DNA of 6,834 nucleotides from CBFGRU01 sp965651255 (GCA_965651255.1 CBFGRU010000172.1:1-6834); one strand, 5' to 3'. Counted from the first letter of the stretch, positions 1 to 6,571 are shown. Numbers and translations: made by a program. The notes: a model not told the origin generated them from the letters alone.

Positions 1-2843
1 AACGTCATGTCGTAGCCGGTGAGCCAGTGGCCCCAGATGACGCCGATGATGCCGAAGGGGATCGCGAGCATGACCGCGAGCGGCTGAATGTAGCTGGAGA
101 AGAGCCACGCGAGAATGACGTAGATCATGAGGAGTGCGGCGGCAAAGCCGTAGGGCAGCGAGGCAAAGGCGTCGGCGAGGTTCTCCTGGCGGCCGCCGGC
201 ATCGATGCGCACCGTGGGATGATCGCGCTGGAGTGTCGCGAGCGTGGGTGCGAACTCGGTCATCACCTGTTCGGGGCTGCGGTCGGGCGCGGTCTCGGCG
301 GTGACGGTGACCGCGCGGCGACGATTGATGCGTTTGATCGTGGCGTAGCTGGTGGCTTCGCGAATCTCCGCGATTTCGCTGAGGGGAACGGGTTCACCGG
401 CGGGGGAGATGACCCAGAGGTTCTCCATCTCATAGAGATTGCGGCGAACGGCCTCGGCCAGGCGCACGCGGACTTTGATATCTTCGCGCTGGGCGGCGAA
501 GACGTGCGCTTCGAGGCCGAAGAGCGCGCCGCGCACCTGTGTGGCGACGTTTTCGTTGGTCAGGCCAAGGGCCGCGGCGTGAGGCAGCAGGGTGATGCGA
601 ACTTCGCGCTGGCCTTCGTAGTTGTCATCGGCCACTTCGAAGACGCCTTCGATTTTCGCGAGGGCAGCGCAGAGGTCGGCCGAGGCGCGTTCGACGGCGT
701 CTGCGTTCTGGCCGGTGATTTCGAGGGTGATGTCGGCCCCGCCGGGGCCGCCGGAGATCTCGGAGTATTTCACACTGTCGGCGGCGGCGATGCGATCCTG
801 CGTCGAGCGGCGCATGGCGTCGATGATTTCAACGGATTCGCGCAGGCCGCGGGCGCCGCGCTCTTCGACGGGAAGCAGTTCGATGAAGAGCTGGGCGAGG
901 TGCGTGGATGATGCATCGGCGATGCCCATGTCCACGTTCTGCCGCGCGCCGATGATGGCGGCGACGTTCTGCACTTCGGGCAGGGCGGTGGCGGCCTCTT
1001 CGAGCACGCTGACGACCTTCTCGGTCTCGGTGATGGAGACGCCGATGGGCATGCGGACATCGACGATGATGGTTTCCGAATCGCTCTCACCGAGGAAGGT
1101 GAAGGTGAGCCGGCCGCCGGCGACGAGGCCGAGCGTGGCGATCAGCGTGGCGATGGCGATGGCGGCGCTGACGTAACGGAACTTGAAGGAGACGTTCAGA
1201 ATGGTTCCGAACGCGGGAACGATGCGATCGAAGATGATGGCATCGCGCGCTGCTTCGTACCTTGCGATGAGGCGCGCGAAGCCGCCCGGCGCTTTCTTGT
1301 CGCGATGCTTGAGCGAATGGCCCATGTGACTGGGAAGGATGAGGACACTTTCGATGAGACTCATGATCAGCGCGCAGGCGACGACCATGGGAAGTGCGCC
1401 GAGAAGATCACCGATGCGGCCTTCGATGAAACTGAGGGGCATGAACGCGACGATGGTGGTGGTGACGGTGGCGACGACCGGCCAGAACACCTGCTCGGTG
1501 CCGACAATGGCGGCGGAGAGCGCGGGTTCGTTTTCATCATGCCGGTGCTGAATGTTCTCGGCGACGACGATGGCGTCATCCACCAGCAGGCCGAGTACAA
1601 CAATGAGGCCGAACATCGTCAGCAGGTTCAGCGTGGTGCCGGTGTAGTTCATGAGGATGAGCGTGCCGCAGAGACTGATGATGAGTCCGATGCCGACCCA
1701 GAATGCGACGCGCCAGTTGAGGAAGATGAGCAGGACGAGGAAGACAAGGGCCGCGCCCCAGATCGCATTGCGCGAAAGAAGTTCGAGTCGGCCTTCGATG
1801 AATCGCGCGAGATCTGAGTGCGTTTCGATCGTGCCCGGCATGGTGGCGAGACTGGTGGCGCCGAGTTCCCACGCCTGCCGCTGGACGGGCGCGTTAAGGA
1901 GGTCGATCGCGCTCGCTTCAAACGGCTGCTTCATTCGACCCGCGGCGTAGGCGCGTACGGTCTTCGCCATGCTGACCGCATCCTGATCGCCAACCTTGTA
2001 CACCGTGAGCGAAACCGCGGGCTTGCCGTTGAACCGCCAGGCGAGTTGCACATCGGCGAAGTCTTCCTGGATGGTGGCGATCTGATGCAGACGAATCACA
2101 TCACCCGCGGCCGTCGCGCGAATCACGATGTCGCGGATGGATTGCGCCGACTCGGGAACGCCCATCGTGCGCATGGTGATGTCGCCGCCATCGGTGCGCA
2201 CGGTTCCGCCGGGCACTTCGCGCATCCACGCGGCGATGGCGCGGTTGACCTCCACCAGACTGATGCCGTGCTTGAGCAGGTCCGGGTAGGAAACATCGAT
2301 GCGCACTTCGTACGGCCGCGTTCCTCCGACAACGATTTCACCCATGCCGGGCAGCGACTTGAGTTCATCGCGAATGCGCTCGATGCCTTCTTTCAGCGCG
2401 CGCTCGCCCGCATCGCCGTAGAGCGTGAGCATGATGACGGGCAGGCGCGGCTCGAACTCGACGACGGTGATGTTGTCGGAATCTTCGGGCAGATCCTGCA
2501 AGCCGTCGACCACACGCTCGACTTCATCCACCGCTTTGCGCAACTCGACGCCGCTGCGGAATTCGACCATGATTCCGCCGCCGCCTTCGCTGAGCGTGGT
2601 GGTGATTTCCTTGACTTCATCGAGGTCGGCGATGGCATCTTCGACCTTGATCGCGAGCGCTTCTTCGACTTCTTCGGGCGTCGCGCCGGGGTAGGGCAGC
2701 GAGATGCGCGCCATGTCGGGCGTGGTTTCGGGAAAGAACTCGCGCGTCACCGTCAGGGCGGCGACGATTCCAGCCGCGATGATCGCGATCATCAGCAGGT
2801 TCACCGGCACCGGCTTCGTCACGCCGAACCGTGCAAGACTCAT
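1..2843 (-). CDS. RND efflux permease, AcrB/HAE1-like (partial, C-terminus cut by window edge)
   Basis: This is an inner-membrane proton-driven pump subunit of the resistance-nodulation-division superfamily, expected to work as a trimer with the adaptor encoded just upstream. The frame is open without a stop from the ATG at 2843 to the left edge (947 codons). It starts MSLARFGVTKPVPVNLLMIA, with TM1 at about residues 13-33. A large periplasmic porter domain follows. TM2 starts near residue 360, and TM4 contains GLLVDDAIVVAEN with the paired aspartates D422/D423, equivalent to AcrB D407/D408 of the proton relay. TM5-6 include the FMPLSFIEG segment. TM7, near the start of the second half, is followed by the second periplasmic domain. 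TM8-9 lie at about 895-940. TM10-12, including the usual TM10 lysine, lie outside the window. The start overlaps the adaptor stop (ATGA), indicating translational coupling. The substrate cannot be read from sequence. RND family assignment is very secure; the subfamily (multidrug rather than metal) is likely but inferred. Confidence 0.95.
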   Translation of the reverse strand, partial: MSLARFGVTKPVPVNLLMIAIIAAGIVAALTVTREFFPETTPDMARISLPYPGATPEEVEEALAIKVEDAIADLDEVKEITTTLSEGGGGIMVEFRSGVELRKAVDEVERVVDGLQDLPEDSDNITVVEFEPRLPVIMLTLYGDAGERALKEGIERIRDELKSLPGMGEIVVGGTRPYEVRIDVSYPDLLKHGISLVEVNRAIAAWMREVPGGTVRTDGGDITMRTMGVPESAQSIRDIVIRATAAGDVIRLHQIATIQEDFADVQLAWRFNGKPAVSLTVYKVGDQDAVSMAKTVRAYAAGRMKQPFEASAIDLLNAPVQRQAWELGATSLATMPGTIETHSDLARFIEGRLELLSRNAIWGAALVFLVLLIFLNWRVAFWVGIGLIISLCGTLILMNYTGTTLNLLTMFGLIVVLGLLVDDAIVVAENIQHRHDENEPALSAAIVGTEQVFWPVVATVTTTIVAFMPLSFIEGRIGDLLGALPMVVACALIMSLIESVLILPSHMGHSLKHRDKKAPGGFARLIARYEAARDAIIFDRIVPAFGTILNVSFKFRYVSAAIAIATLIATLGLVAGGRLTFTFLGESDSETIIVDVRMPIGVSITETEKVVSVLEEAATALPEVQNVAAIIGARQNVDMGIADASSTHLAQLFIELLPVEERGARGLRESVEIIDAMRRSTQDRIAAADSVKYSEISGGPGGADITLEITGQNADAVERASADLCAALAKIEGVFEVADDNYEGQREVRITLLPHAAALGLTNENVATQVRGALFGLEAHVFAAQREDIKVRVRLAEAVRRNLYEMENLWVISPAGEPVPLSEIAEIREATSYATIKRINRRRAVTVTAETAPDRSPEQVMTEFAPTLATLQRDHPTVRIDAGGRQENLADAFASLPYGFAAALLMIYVILAWLFSSYIQPLAVMLAIPFGIIGVIWGHWLTGYDMT

Positions 2844-4177
2844 CGCCGGCGCTCCGGTCCATCCTGTGCGATCGGGGCGGGCTGATCGGATTCCACAATC
2901 TCCACCTCGACCTCGACGCCGATCGGGATATCCACCCCCGAACTGAGCGCCACGAGCGTGCCGACCGGCAGCGGATCTTCCAGCACCGCCCAGTAATCTT
3001 CACCGTTCACGCCGAGCTGGGGGTAGCGTCGGTTGATGTAAAATTGAACCGTGACCGTTCGCCGCTGCAGGCGACCATCTTCAACGGTGAGCAGGCGATC
3101 ATCCGAAAGCGCCCGCCGGGGAACGACCATCGCCATCGACTCGCTCGACGATGTGATGCGCCCTTCGAGGTACAGGCCGGGCGTCAGCGGATTCTCCGCC
3201 TCGTCATCCTGCATCACTTCGATGTACACCTCGAACGTGCGGCTGCTCGTCTCATCAATCGGCGCGATGCGCTGGATGCGCCCCGTCCACTGGCGAGACC
3301 GATCGCCCGCCGGCTGCAACGTGACATGGTCTTCCCGCTGAATGCGCGGCCGCGCGGATGCGGGCAGACGCAGCGGAAGTTCGATGATGGAAAGATCAAC
3401 CAACCGCGCCACCTGCCGGCCGGAATTGACCTGTTCACCTAATGCGACATCGCGCGAGACGATGACCCCGTCGAACGGCGCGCGAATCGTGCTGCGATCG
3501 ACATTCATCTGCGCCATCTTCTGCTGCGCTGCGGCGGCTGCCTGCTGCGATTCGAGCGCCAGGCGACGCAGCGGAATCTTGTTGAACTCCTCGCGCGCAT
3601 TGTTCAGCATGCGCTCAGCCGCCTGCAGCGCGAGCATCGCCCGATCAAGCTCCGGCTGTCGGGCCGCGCCTTCATCCACCAGCGTCTCGACCCGCGCGAG
3701 ATCCCGCTGGGCGATCTCGAACTCGCGCTCGGCGATCGCGATGCGGTTCTGCGCGGCCTCGCTCTCAACATCCAGTTGCGTCAGCAGCGCATCAAGCTCC
3801 GTCATCCGTTGCACCGCGGTTTCGAGTTGATGCTGGAAGTCCGTATCGTCCAGCCGCACGAGCGGGGCATCCTTCTGCACGCGATTACCCGCTTCGAGTT
3901 CCGGCGAGACCCATTCGACGATGGCGGTCACTTCCGCGGGAATCGCGGCGGTGCGCTTGGCGCGGGCGGTGCCGAAGCCCACGGCCTGTCGCTGCACCGG
4001 AACCATCTTTGTGCGGAAGACCCGGACCGCGGGCTTGGGCAGATCCGTCCGCTCCGGCGGAGCTTCCGGCCGGCTGACCACAAGCGCCATCAAAACCGCG
4101 ATGCCAATGCCCAGCACCACGATGCTCAGCGCCGCTCGCGTCAGAATGGCGAGAAGCAGATTGCGACGCTCGGCCAT
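2840..4177 (-). CDS. RND efflux periplasmic adaptor (membrane-fusion protein, HlyD/AcrA-like)
   Basis: This 445-aa protein should bridge the RND permease and an outer-membrane channel across the periplasm. Residues 13-34 form a single N-terminal membrane helix. There is no lipobox cysteine, so it is anchored by the helix rather than by lipid as AcrA is. The first half of the lipoyl (biotinyl-lipoyl-like) domain is at about 80-112 (IPAEVTAIVEWVSPELEAGN). A long Glu/Gln/Ala/Arg-rich coiled-coil hairpin spans about 115-225. The second lipoyl half is at 230-262 (STIRAPFDGVIVSRDVALGE, a hallmark of the family). Beta-barrel and membrane-proximal domains occupy about 263-425, and the C-terminal tail is charged. 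I chose the ATG at 4177 because GGAAAGGA lies 5 nt upstream. An in-frame ATG at 4228 would add 17 residues without the hydrophobic N-terminus leading. The length is normal for the family. It is the first gene of the operon with the permease. Confidence 0.93.
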   Translation of the reverse strand: MAERRNLLLAILTRAALSIVVLGIGIAVLMALVVSRPEAPPERTDLPKPAVRVFRTKMVPVQRQAVGFGTARAKRTAAIPAEVTAIVEWVSPELEAGNRVQKDAPLVRLDDTDFQHQLETAVQRMTELDALLTQLDVESEAAQNRIAIAEREFEIAQRDLARVETLVDEGAARQPELDRAMLALQAAERMLNNAREEFNKIPLRRLALESQQAAAAAQQKMAQMNVDRSTIRAPFDGVIVSRDVALGEQVNSGRQVARLVDLSIIELPLRLPASARPRIQREDHVTLQPAGDRSRQWTGRIQRIAPIDETSSRTFEVYIEVMQDDEAENPLTPGLYLEGRITSSSESMAMVVPRRALSDDRLLTVEDGRLQRRTVTVQFYINRRYPQLGVNGEDYWAVLEDPLPVGTLVALSSGVDIPIGVEVEVEIVESDQPAPIAQDGPERRR

Positions 4178-4182
4178 ACGGG

Positions 4183-4190
4183 TCCTTTCC
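4183..4190 (-). promoter_or_regulatory. Ribosome binding site deciding the adaptor start
   Basis: GGAAAGGA on the minus strand, 5 nt before the ATG at 4177. It favours this start over the upstream in-frame ATG at 4228, which places the transmembrane helix at the true N-terminus. Confidence 0.7.
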
Positions 4191-4261
4191 GATCCACCAC
4201 ACCATCTGACATGAACACCGGCCATCATCTACTACGACGGCGGTGATGTCACGGAGGCAAG

Positions 4262-4285
4262 AGATCGTGATCTTTCTCACAATCT
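4262..4285. promoter_or_regulatory. CRP/FNR-like palindromic operator candidate upstream of efflux operon
   Basis: Read on the minus strand this is AGATTGTGA-N6-TCACGATCT. The two 9-base arms are inverted repeats with a single mismatch (4266 versus 4281). The core TGTGA-N6-TCACG differs by one base from the Escherichia coli CRP consensus TGTGA-N6-TCACA. Its centre is about 96 bp upstream of the adaptor start codon, a plausible place for a regulator of the pump. The dyad is seen directly. Its binding by a CRP/FNR-family protein is inferred from resemblance only, and the binding specificity in this organism is unknown. Confidence 0.5.
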
Positions 4286-4410
4286 TTTCGTCCGTCCACC
4301 TCGAGGGCGCGAAGGCGCATCCACAGAAGTGGTCAGAGAGGAGAGATTTGGTGGAGAGTTGCCTCGTTGTCGCACGAGATGGCATCCGGTCATTCGGATG
4401 GCCGCGGTCA

Positions 4411-4438
4411 CGGTGAACGCCGGCTGCCCGGCTCACCG
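4411..4438 (-). terminator. GC-rich hairpin after the small membrane-protein gene (possible terminator)
   Basis: The stem is CGGTGA plus GCCGG pairing with CCGGC plus TCACCG, with a 2-nt bulge (4417-4418) and a 4-nt loop (4424-4427). It begins 22 nt past the minus-strand stop codon at 4461. No T-tract follows on either strand, so it is not a canonical intrinsic terminator. It could instead protect the 3' end or act with Rho. Confidence 0.3.
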
Positions 4439-4460
4439 CGCGTGATTCGTGATGTATCCC

Positions 4461-4688
4461 TCAGCACGCTTCCTGATCGTTGGGCTGGCCGGCCTTCAGC
4501 AGTCGTTCACCCTGTTCGGGCGTCATCGACCCTTCCGCGATGTAGGCCGCGATTTCACGACGAGAACGCTCGGTCGAGCCGGACTTGATGATCGATTCGA
4601 TCGTCGCCGCGATGATCCAGACGATGATGATCACGCCGCCTACGGTCCAGAACCAGTTCTCAGCGGCAACTTCCCAGATGTTGTCCAC
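4461..4688 (-). CDS. Small single-pass membrane protein, hypothetical (75 aa)
   Basis: I do not recognise a named family. Residues 1-10 are acidic (MDNIWEVAAE). A strong transmembrane helix follows at about 12-33 (FWTVGGVIIIVWIIAATI). The cytoplasm-type tail at 34-75 contains a short amphipathic helical hairpin, REIAAYIAEGSMTPEQGERL, which resembles the short C-terminal helix pairs of SHOCT-like proteins with the pattern I-x2-G-x-I/M-T-x-E-x2-x-x-L-L. The start is a GTG at 4688, supported by GGAGGTGA whose GGAGG core lies 6 nt upstream, a near-ideal Shine-Dalgarno match. Hydrophobicity and the ribosome site make a real gene likely. It lies 124 bp downstream of the DUF1579-type gene on the same strand and 283 bp upstream of the efflux operon, so co-transcription with either is uncertain. 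A regulatory or scaffold role in the inner membrane is possible but not shown. Confidence 0.8.
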   Translation of the reverse strand: MDNIWEVAAENWFWTVGGVIIIVWIIAATIESIIKSGSTERSRREIAAYIAEGSMTPEQGERLLKAGQPNDQEAC

Positions 4689-4691
4689 GCT

Positions 4692-4699
4692 TCACCTCC
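4692..4699 (-). promoter_or_regulatory. Strong ribosome binding site fixing a GTG start
   Basis: GGAGGTGA on the minus strand ends 3 nt before the GTG at 4688, and the GGAGG core is 6 nt away. It is the main evidence that the 75-aa frame starts at this GTG. Confidence 0.75.
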
Positions 4700-4812
4700 G
4701 CGCTCTCGAGCGATCGCACCTGTTCCAGGGGGAAATCGGCAGCGGCGTCGCCCGATGCCATCCTCCATGACATTCGGAAACGCCGCCGCCGAGTTTCATC
4801 AACGCGGCCCGG

Positions 4813-5472
4813 TTATTCCTTCACCCGTCGATAGGTGATCTCGATGACCTTGTAACCGGATGAGGCGTGCAGGTCGTAGATGGCGAAGGTGCGCGTATCG
4901 TCATCCTGCCAGGTGGTTTCGTACTTCACCATTCTGCCGAATACGCCCATCATCGGTTCATCCATCTCGCCGTAAAGTGTGATCGTGTTCTCATCGGTGC
5001 GCGAGCCCTTGAGGAGCATCGTCTGCGTCGAGATCGAATCCGCCCAGACCGAGGTGTAGAGATTGCGCACGCGGTCGTAGCCGTTGAGCCCGATGCCCGT
5101 GAACTCGATCGGCTCCATCTGCCCCTGTTCGTTTGGCATCATGGTCTGACCCGTGAAGTCTTCCTGAAGATATCGTCCGCCCAGCACCATGCGGCACTCG
5201 GAACGGGCTTCCATCTCGATCGGGTCTAAACCGGGGCCGCCCCACCACATCTTCATCGTGGCATCCCAAGTGCCAACAGCGCGCGTGAGGAACTCATGCT
5301 CCGGCCCGGGATTGATCGTCGAGAGCCAGGCCTCCATGCCTTCATTCATGGCGGCATCATCCATCGGATCCTGTGCCGGCTCGACCGTCGGGCCCTGATT
5401 CAGCGCAAGCCCCGCTGTCACCGCAGTAATCGTGCCGAGTGCGAAACCTGCGAACGTGTTTCTGAATGACAT
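4813..5472 (-). CDS. DUF1579-like protein with a possible signal peptide
   Basis: A 219-aa protein. Residues 1-26 look like a signal peptide or membrane anchor (one Arg, then a hydrophobic FAGFALGTITAVTAGLAL stretch) with no clear AxA cleavage site. An acidic linker covers about 31-48. From about 58 to the end it matches my recollection of the DUF1579 fold: EHEFLTRAVGTWDATMKMWW, then CRMVLGGRYLQEDFTGQ at 93-109, then GIGLNGYDRVRNLYTSVWAD at 126-145, and a closing beta-strand YKVIEITYRR. This suggests a lipocalin-like beta-barrel of unknown function, probably exported. The ATG at 5472 was chosen because AAAGGA lies 7 nt upstream and the hydrophobic leader directly follows. The frame stays open to 5757, but that extension has no signal-like start. 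Its neighbours are a divergent TetR regulator and a DUF1761-type gene. Family assignment is fairly sure, function unknown. Confidence 0.85.
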   Translation of the reverse strand: MSFRNTFAGFALGTITAVTAGLALNQGPTVEPAQDPMDDAAMNEGMEAWLSTINPGPEHEFLTRAVGTWDATMKMWWGGPGLDPIEMEARSECRMVLGGRYLQEDFTGQTMMPNEQGQMEPIEFTGIGLNGYDRVRNLYTSVWADSISTQTMLLKGSRTDENTITLYGEMDEPMMGVFGRMVKYETTWQDDDTRTFAIYDLHASSGYKVIEITYRRVKE

Positions 5473-5516
5473 TGACCAGTCCTTTCTTCTCGATGCAGTC
5501 GTGTCCTGTCCTGAGA

Positions 5517-5536
5517 TCACCCCGTGGTTGGGGTGA
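5517..5536 (-). other. Perfect 7-bp hairpin in the leader of the DUF1579-like gene
   Basis: TCACCCC and GGGGTGA arms separated by a 6-nt loop, 45 bp upstream of the start codon at 5472. No T-tract follows on either strand. It could be a stability or attenuation element in the 5' leader. The arm also contains the stop codon of a possible small upstream frame. Confidence 0.35.
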
Positions 5537-5762
5537 ATGGGCGTGTAGATGTCGCCACCGTGCAAGCGGCAACACCCAACAGAATCGCATGCTGAGTGCC
5601 GTTGGACAAGGGCATCTCCCCAGTCCGCGCGCGTCGTGTTGCATGAGCATCCCAGGCCACCACAGAACGTAACCTCCTGCCATTCAACAAGTTCCATGAC
5701 TCTGACCCCGGCCGGGCCGTTCCCCCAGAACCATCCCGCAGCAGATTTCCGGGCCAAGGCGG

Positions 5763-5805
5763 TTGACAGCGGCCCGTCGATCGTTCATCTTGATTGATCA
5801 ATCAA
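5763..5805 (+). promoter_or_regulatory. TetR-gene promoter with overlapping palindromic operator
   Basis: A consensus -35 box TTGACA lies at 5763-5768. Seventeen bases later comes a weak -10-like CATCTT (5786-5791). The perfect 16-bp palindrome TTGATTGATCAATCAA (5790-5805) overlaps the end of that -10 and the expected start of transcription, 40 bp before the ATG at 5846. The size and symmetry fit a TetR-family operator, so autorepression is the natural inference. The motif itself is seen directly, and the binding protein is inferred from adjacency. Confidence 0.65.
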
Positions 5806-5845
5806 CCAAGGCGGCGGATCATCGTCCACGCAGGAGGACCGGCCC

Positions 5846-6535
5846 ATGAGCGAGGAATCATCATCAACCCGCGAGCGCCTCATCGAGAGCGCCAGAAATC
5901 TCTTCATGAAGCAGGGCTACGCCTCAACGGGCGTTGCACAGATTCTTCGCGAAGCCGGCGCGAACAGCGGTTCGCTGTATCACTACTTTCCCACCAAGGA
6001 AGATCTGCTGCTCGCTGTTCTTGAGTGGTACATCGAAAACCTCTGGAACGCGGTACTCAACCCCGTCTGGCAACGGGTGAGCGACCCCATCGAGCGCACC
6101 TTCGGCGTGCTGGATGGCTACCGCCAGATGCTGCACTTCACAGAATGCGGCATGGGCTGCCCGATTGGAAACCTCGCGCTCGAAGTCAGCGACACCCTGC
6201 CCGCAGCACGGGACCTCATCGCGCGCAATTTCACCAACTGGCGCGATGCACTGCGCTTCTCGCTCGAAGATGCACGCGACCGCTTCCCCGAGGATGTGGA
6301 CTTCAACCAACTCGCCACCTTTGTGCTGACGACCATGGAAGGCGGCGTCATGCTTTCCCGCGCCTATCGATCGGTTGAGCCGTTTGATGCTGCCGTCACA
6401 CAATTGCGCGACTATTTCGATCGCCTGCTCGCTGACGGGACGAACTGGTCGGAACCGCCGGCAACGAGCACCGCGAAGGCGAAACCAGCACCTCGGGCGC
6501 CGCGCGCTGCAACTCGACCCCGTCGCACACATTGA
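5846..6535 (+). CDS. TetR/AcrR-family transcriptional regulator
   Basis: This 229-aa dimeric DNA-binding repressor starts at the ATG at 5846, with AGGAGG 8 nt upstream. The N-terminal TetR domain covers about 8-58: RERLIESARNLFMKQGYAST, then the helix-turn-helix around 29-48 (GVAQILREAGANSGSLYHYF), then the typical FPTKEDLL. The ligand-binding domain carries CGMGCPIGNLALEVSD (101-116), a signature of one TetR C-terminal subgroup. C101 and C105 are the only cysteines and could sense electrophiles or oxidants. Residues about 203-229 form an unusual Pro/Ala/Arg/Lys-rich, probably disordered basic tail. It is preceded by a palindromic operator candidate, suggesting autoregulation. The DUF1761-type gene follows after 36 bp in the same direction, probably in the same transcript. 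The ligand is unknown. Confidence 0.95.
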   Translation: MSEESSSTRERLIESARNLFMKQGYASTGVAQILREAGANSGSLYHYFPTKEDLLLAVLEWYIENLWNAVLNPVWQRVSDPIERTFGVLDGYRQMLHFTECGMGCPIGNLALEVSDTLPAARDLIARNFTNWRDALRFSLEDARDRFPEDVDFNQLATFVLTTMEGGVMLSRAYRSVEPFDAAVTQLRDYFDRLLADGTNWSEPPATSTAKAKPAPRAPRAATRPRRTH

Positions 6536-6571
6536 ACAGGATCGCACCCTTCGTCGAATCAGGAGGTTTTC

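Larger units (their letters stand above)
4178..4460. other. Intergenic region upstream of the efflux operon
   Basis: This stretch of 283 bases has no supported gene and should hold the promoter of the efflux operon and the 3' end of the small membrane-protein transcript. It contains a 24-bp palindrome (4262-4285), a shorter GTGA-TG-TCAC dyad (4243-4252), and three hairpins in a row (4363-4378, 4381-4403, 4411-4438). I could not find a convincing sigma-70 -35/-10 pair on the minus strand. Confidence 0.6.
5473..5845. other. Divergent intergenic region between the DUF1579-like gene and the TetR-family gene
   Basis: This stretch of 373 bases has no confident gene. The right end holds the TetR promoter/operator candidate (5763-5805). 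The left part, read on the minus strand, would be a long leader for the DUF1579-like gene. It contains a perfect 7-bp hairpin (5517-5536) and a possible 48-codon small frame (5663-5517) preceded by AGGAGG. A weak minus-strand promoter guess is TTGTCC with GATTCT 17 bases later (about 5608-5580), which I do not rate highly. Confidence 0.5.

Noticed and set aside
27..911. Long open frame on the plus strand (294 codons)
   Set aside because: It is exactly antisense and codon-registered to the RND permease, whose translation has clear family motifs throughout. The plus translation is rich in Gly/Asp/Ala/Arg with no recognisable domain.
1305..2885. Two further long plus-strand frames (1305-1817 and 1818-2885)
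   Set aside because: Same antisense register as the permease. Their composition (Asp/Glu/His/Arg-rich) is the mirror of hydrophobic codons on the other strand. No ribosome site or domain supports them.
2831..3442. Plus-strand frame of 203 codons opposite the adaptor
   Set aside because: Antisense to the well-supported adaptor gene, with no recognisable protein features.
4178..4228. Upstream ATG at 4228 for the adaptor
   Set aside because: It would place 17 mostly polar residues before the membrane helix, while a good ribosome site sits 5 nt before the ATG at 4177.
4741..4797. GCGGCGT/ACGCCGC arms between the small membrane-protein and DUF1579-like genes as a terminator
   Set aside because: The loop is over 30 nt, there is no T-tract, and GCGGCG words are common in GC-rich sequence.
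5703..5716. CCCGGCCGGG palindrome in the divergent gap
   Set aside because: A short self-complementary GC run expected by chance in this composition, with no promoter element next to it.
5473..5757. Upstream extension of the DUF1579-like frame to an ATG at 5757
   Set aside because: The added 95 residues have no signal-peptide-like start or domain, and AAAGGA plus a hydrophobic leader support the ATG at 5472.
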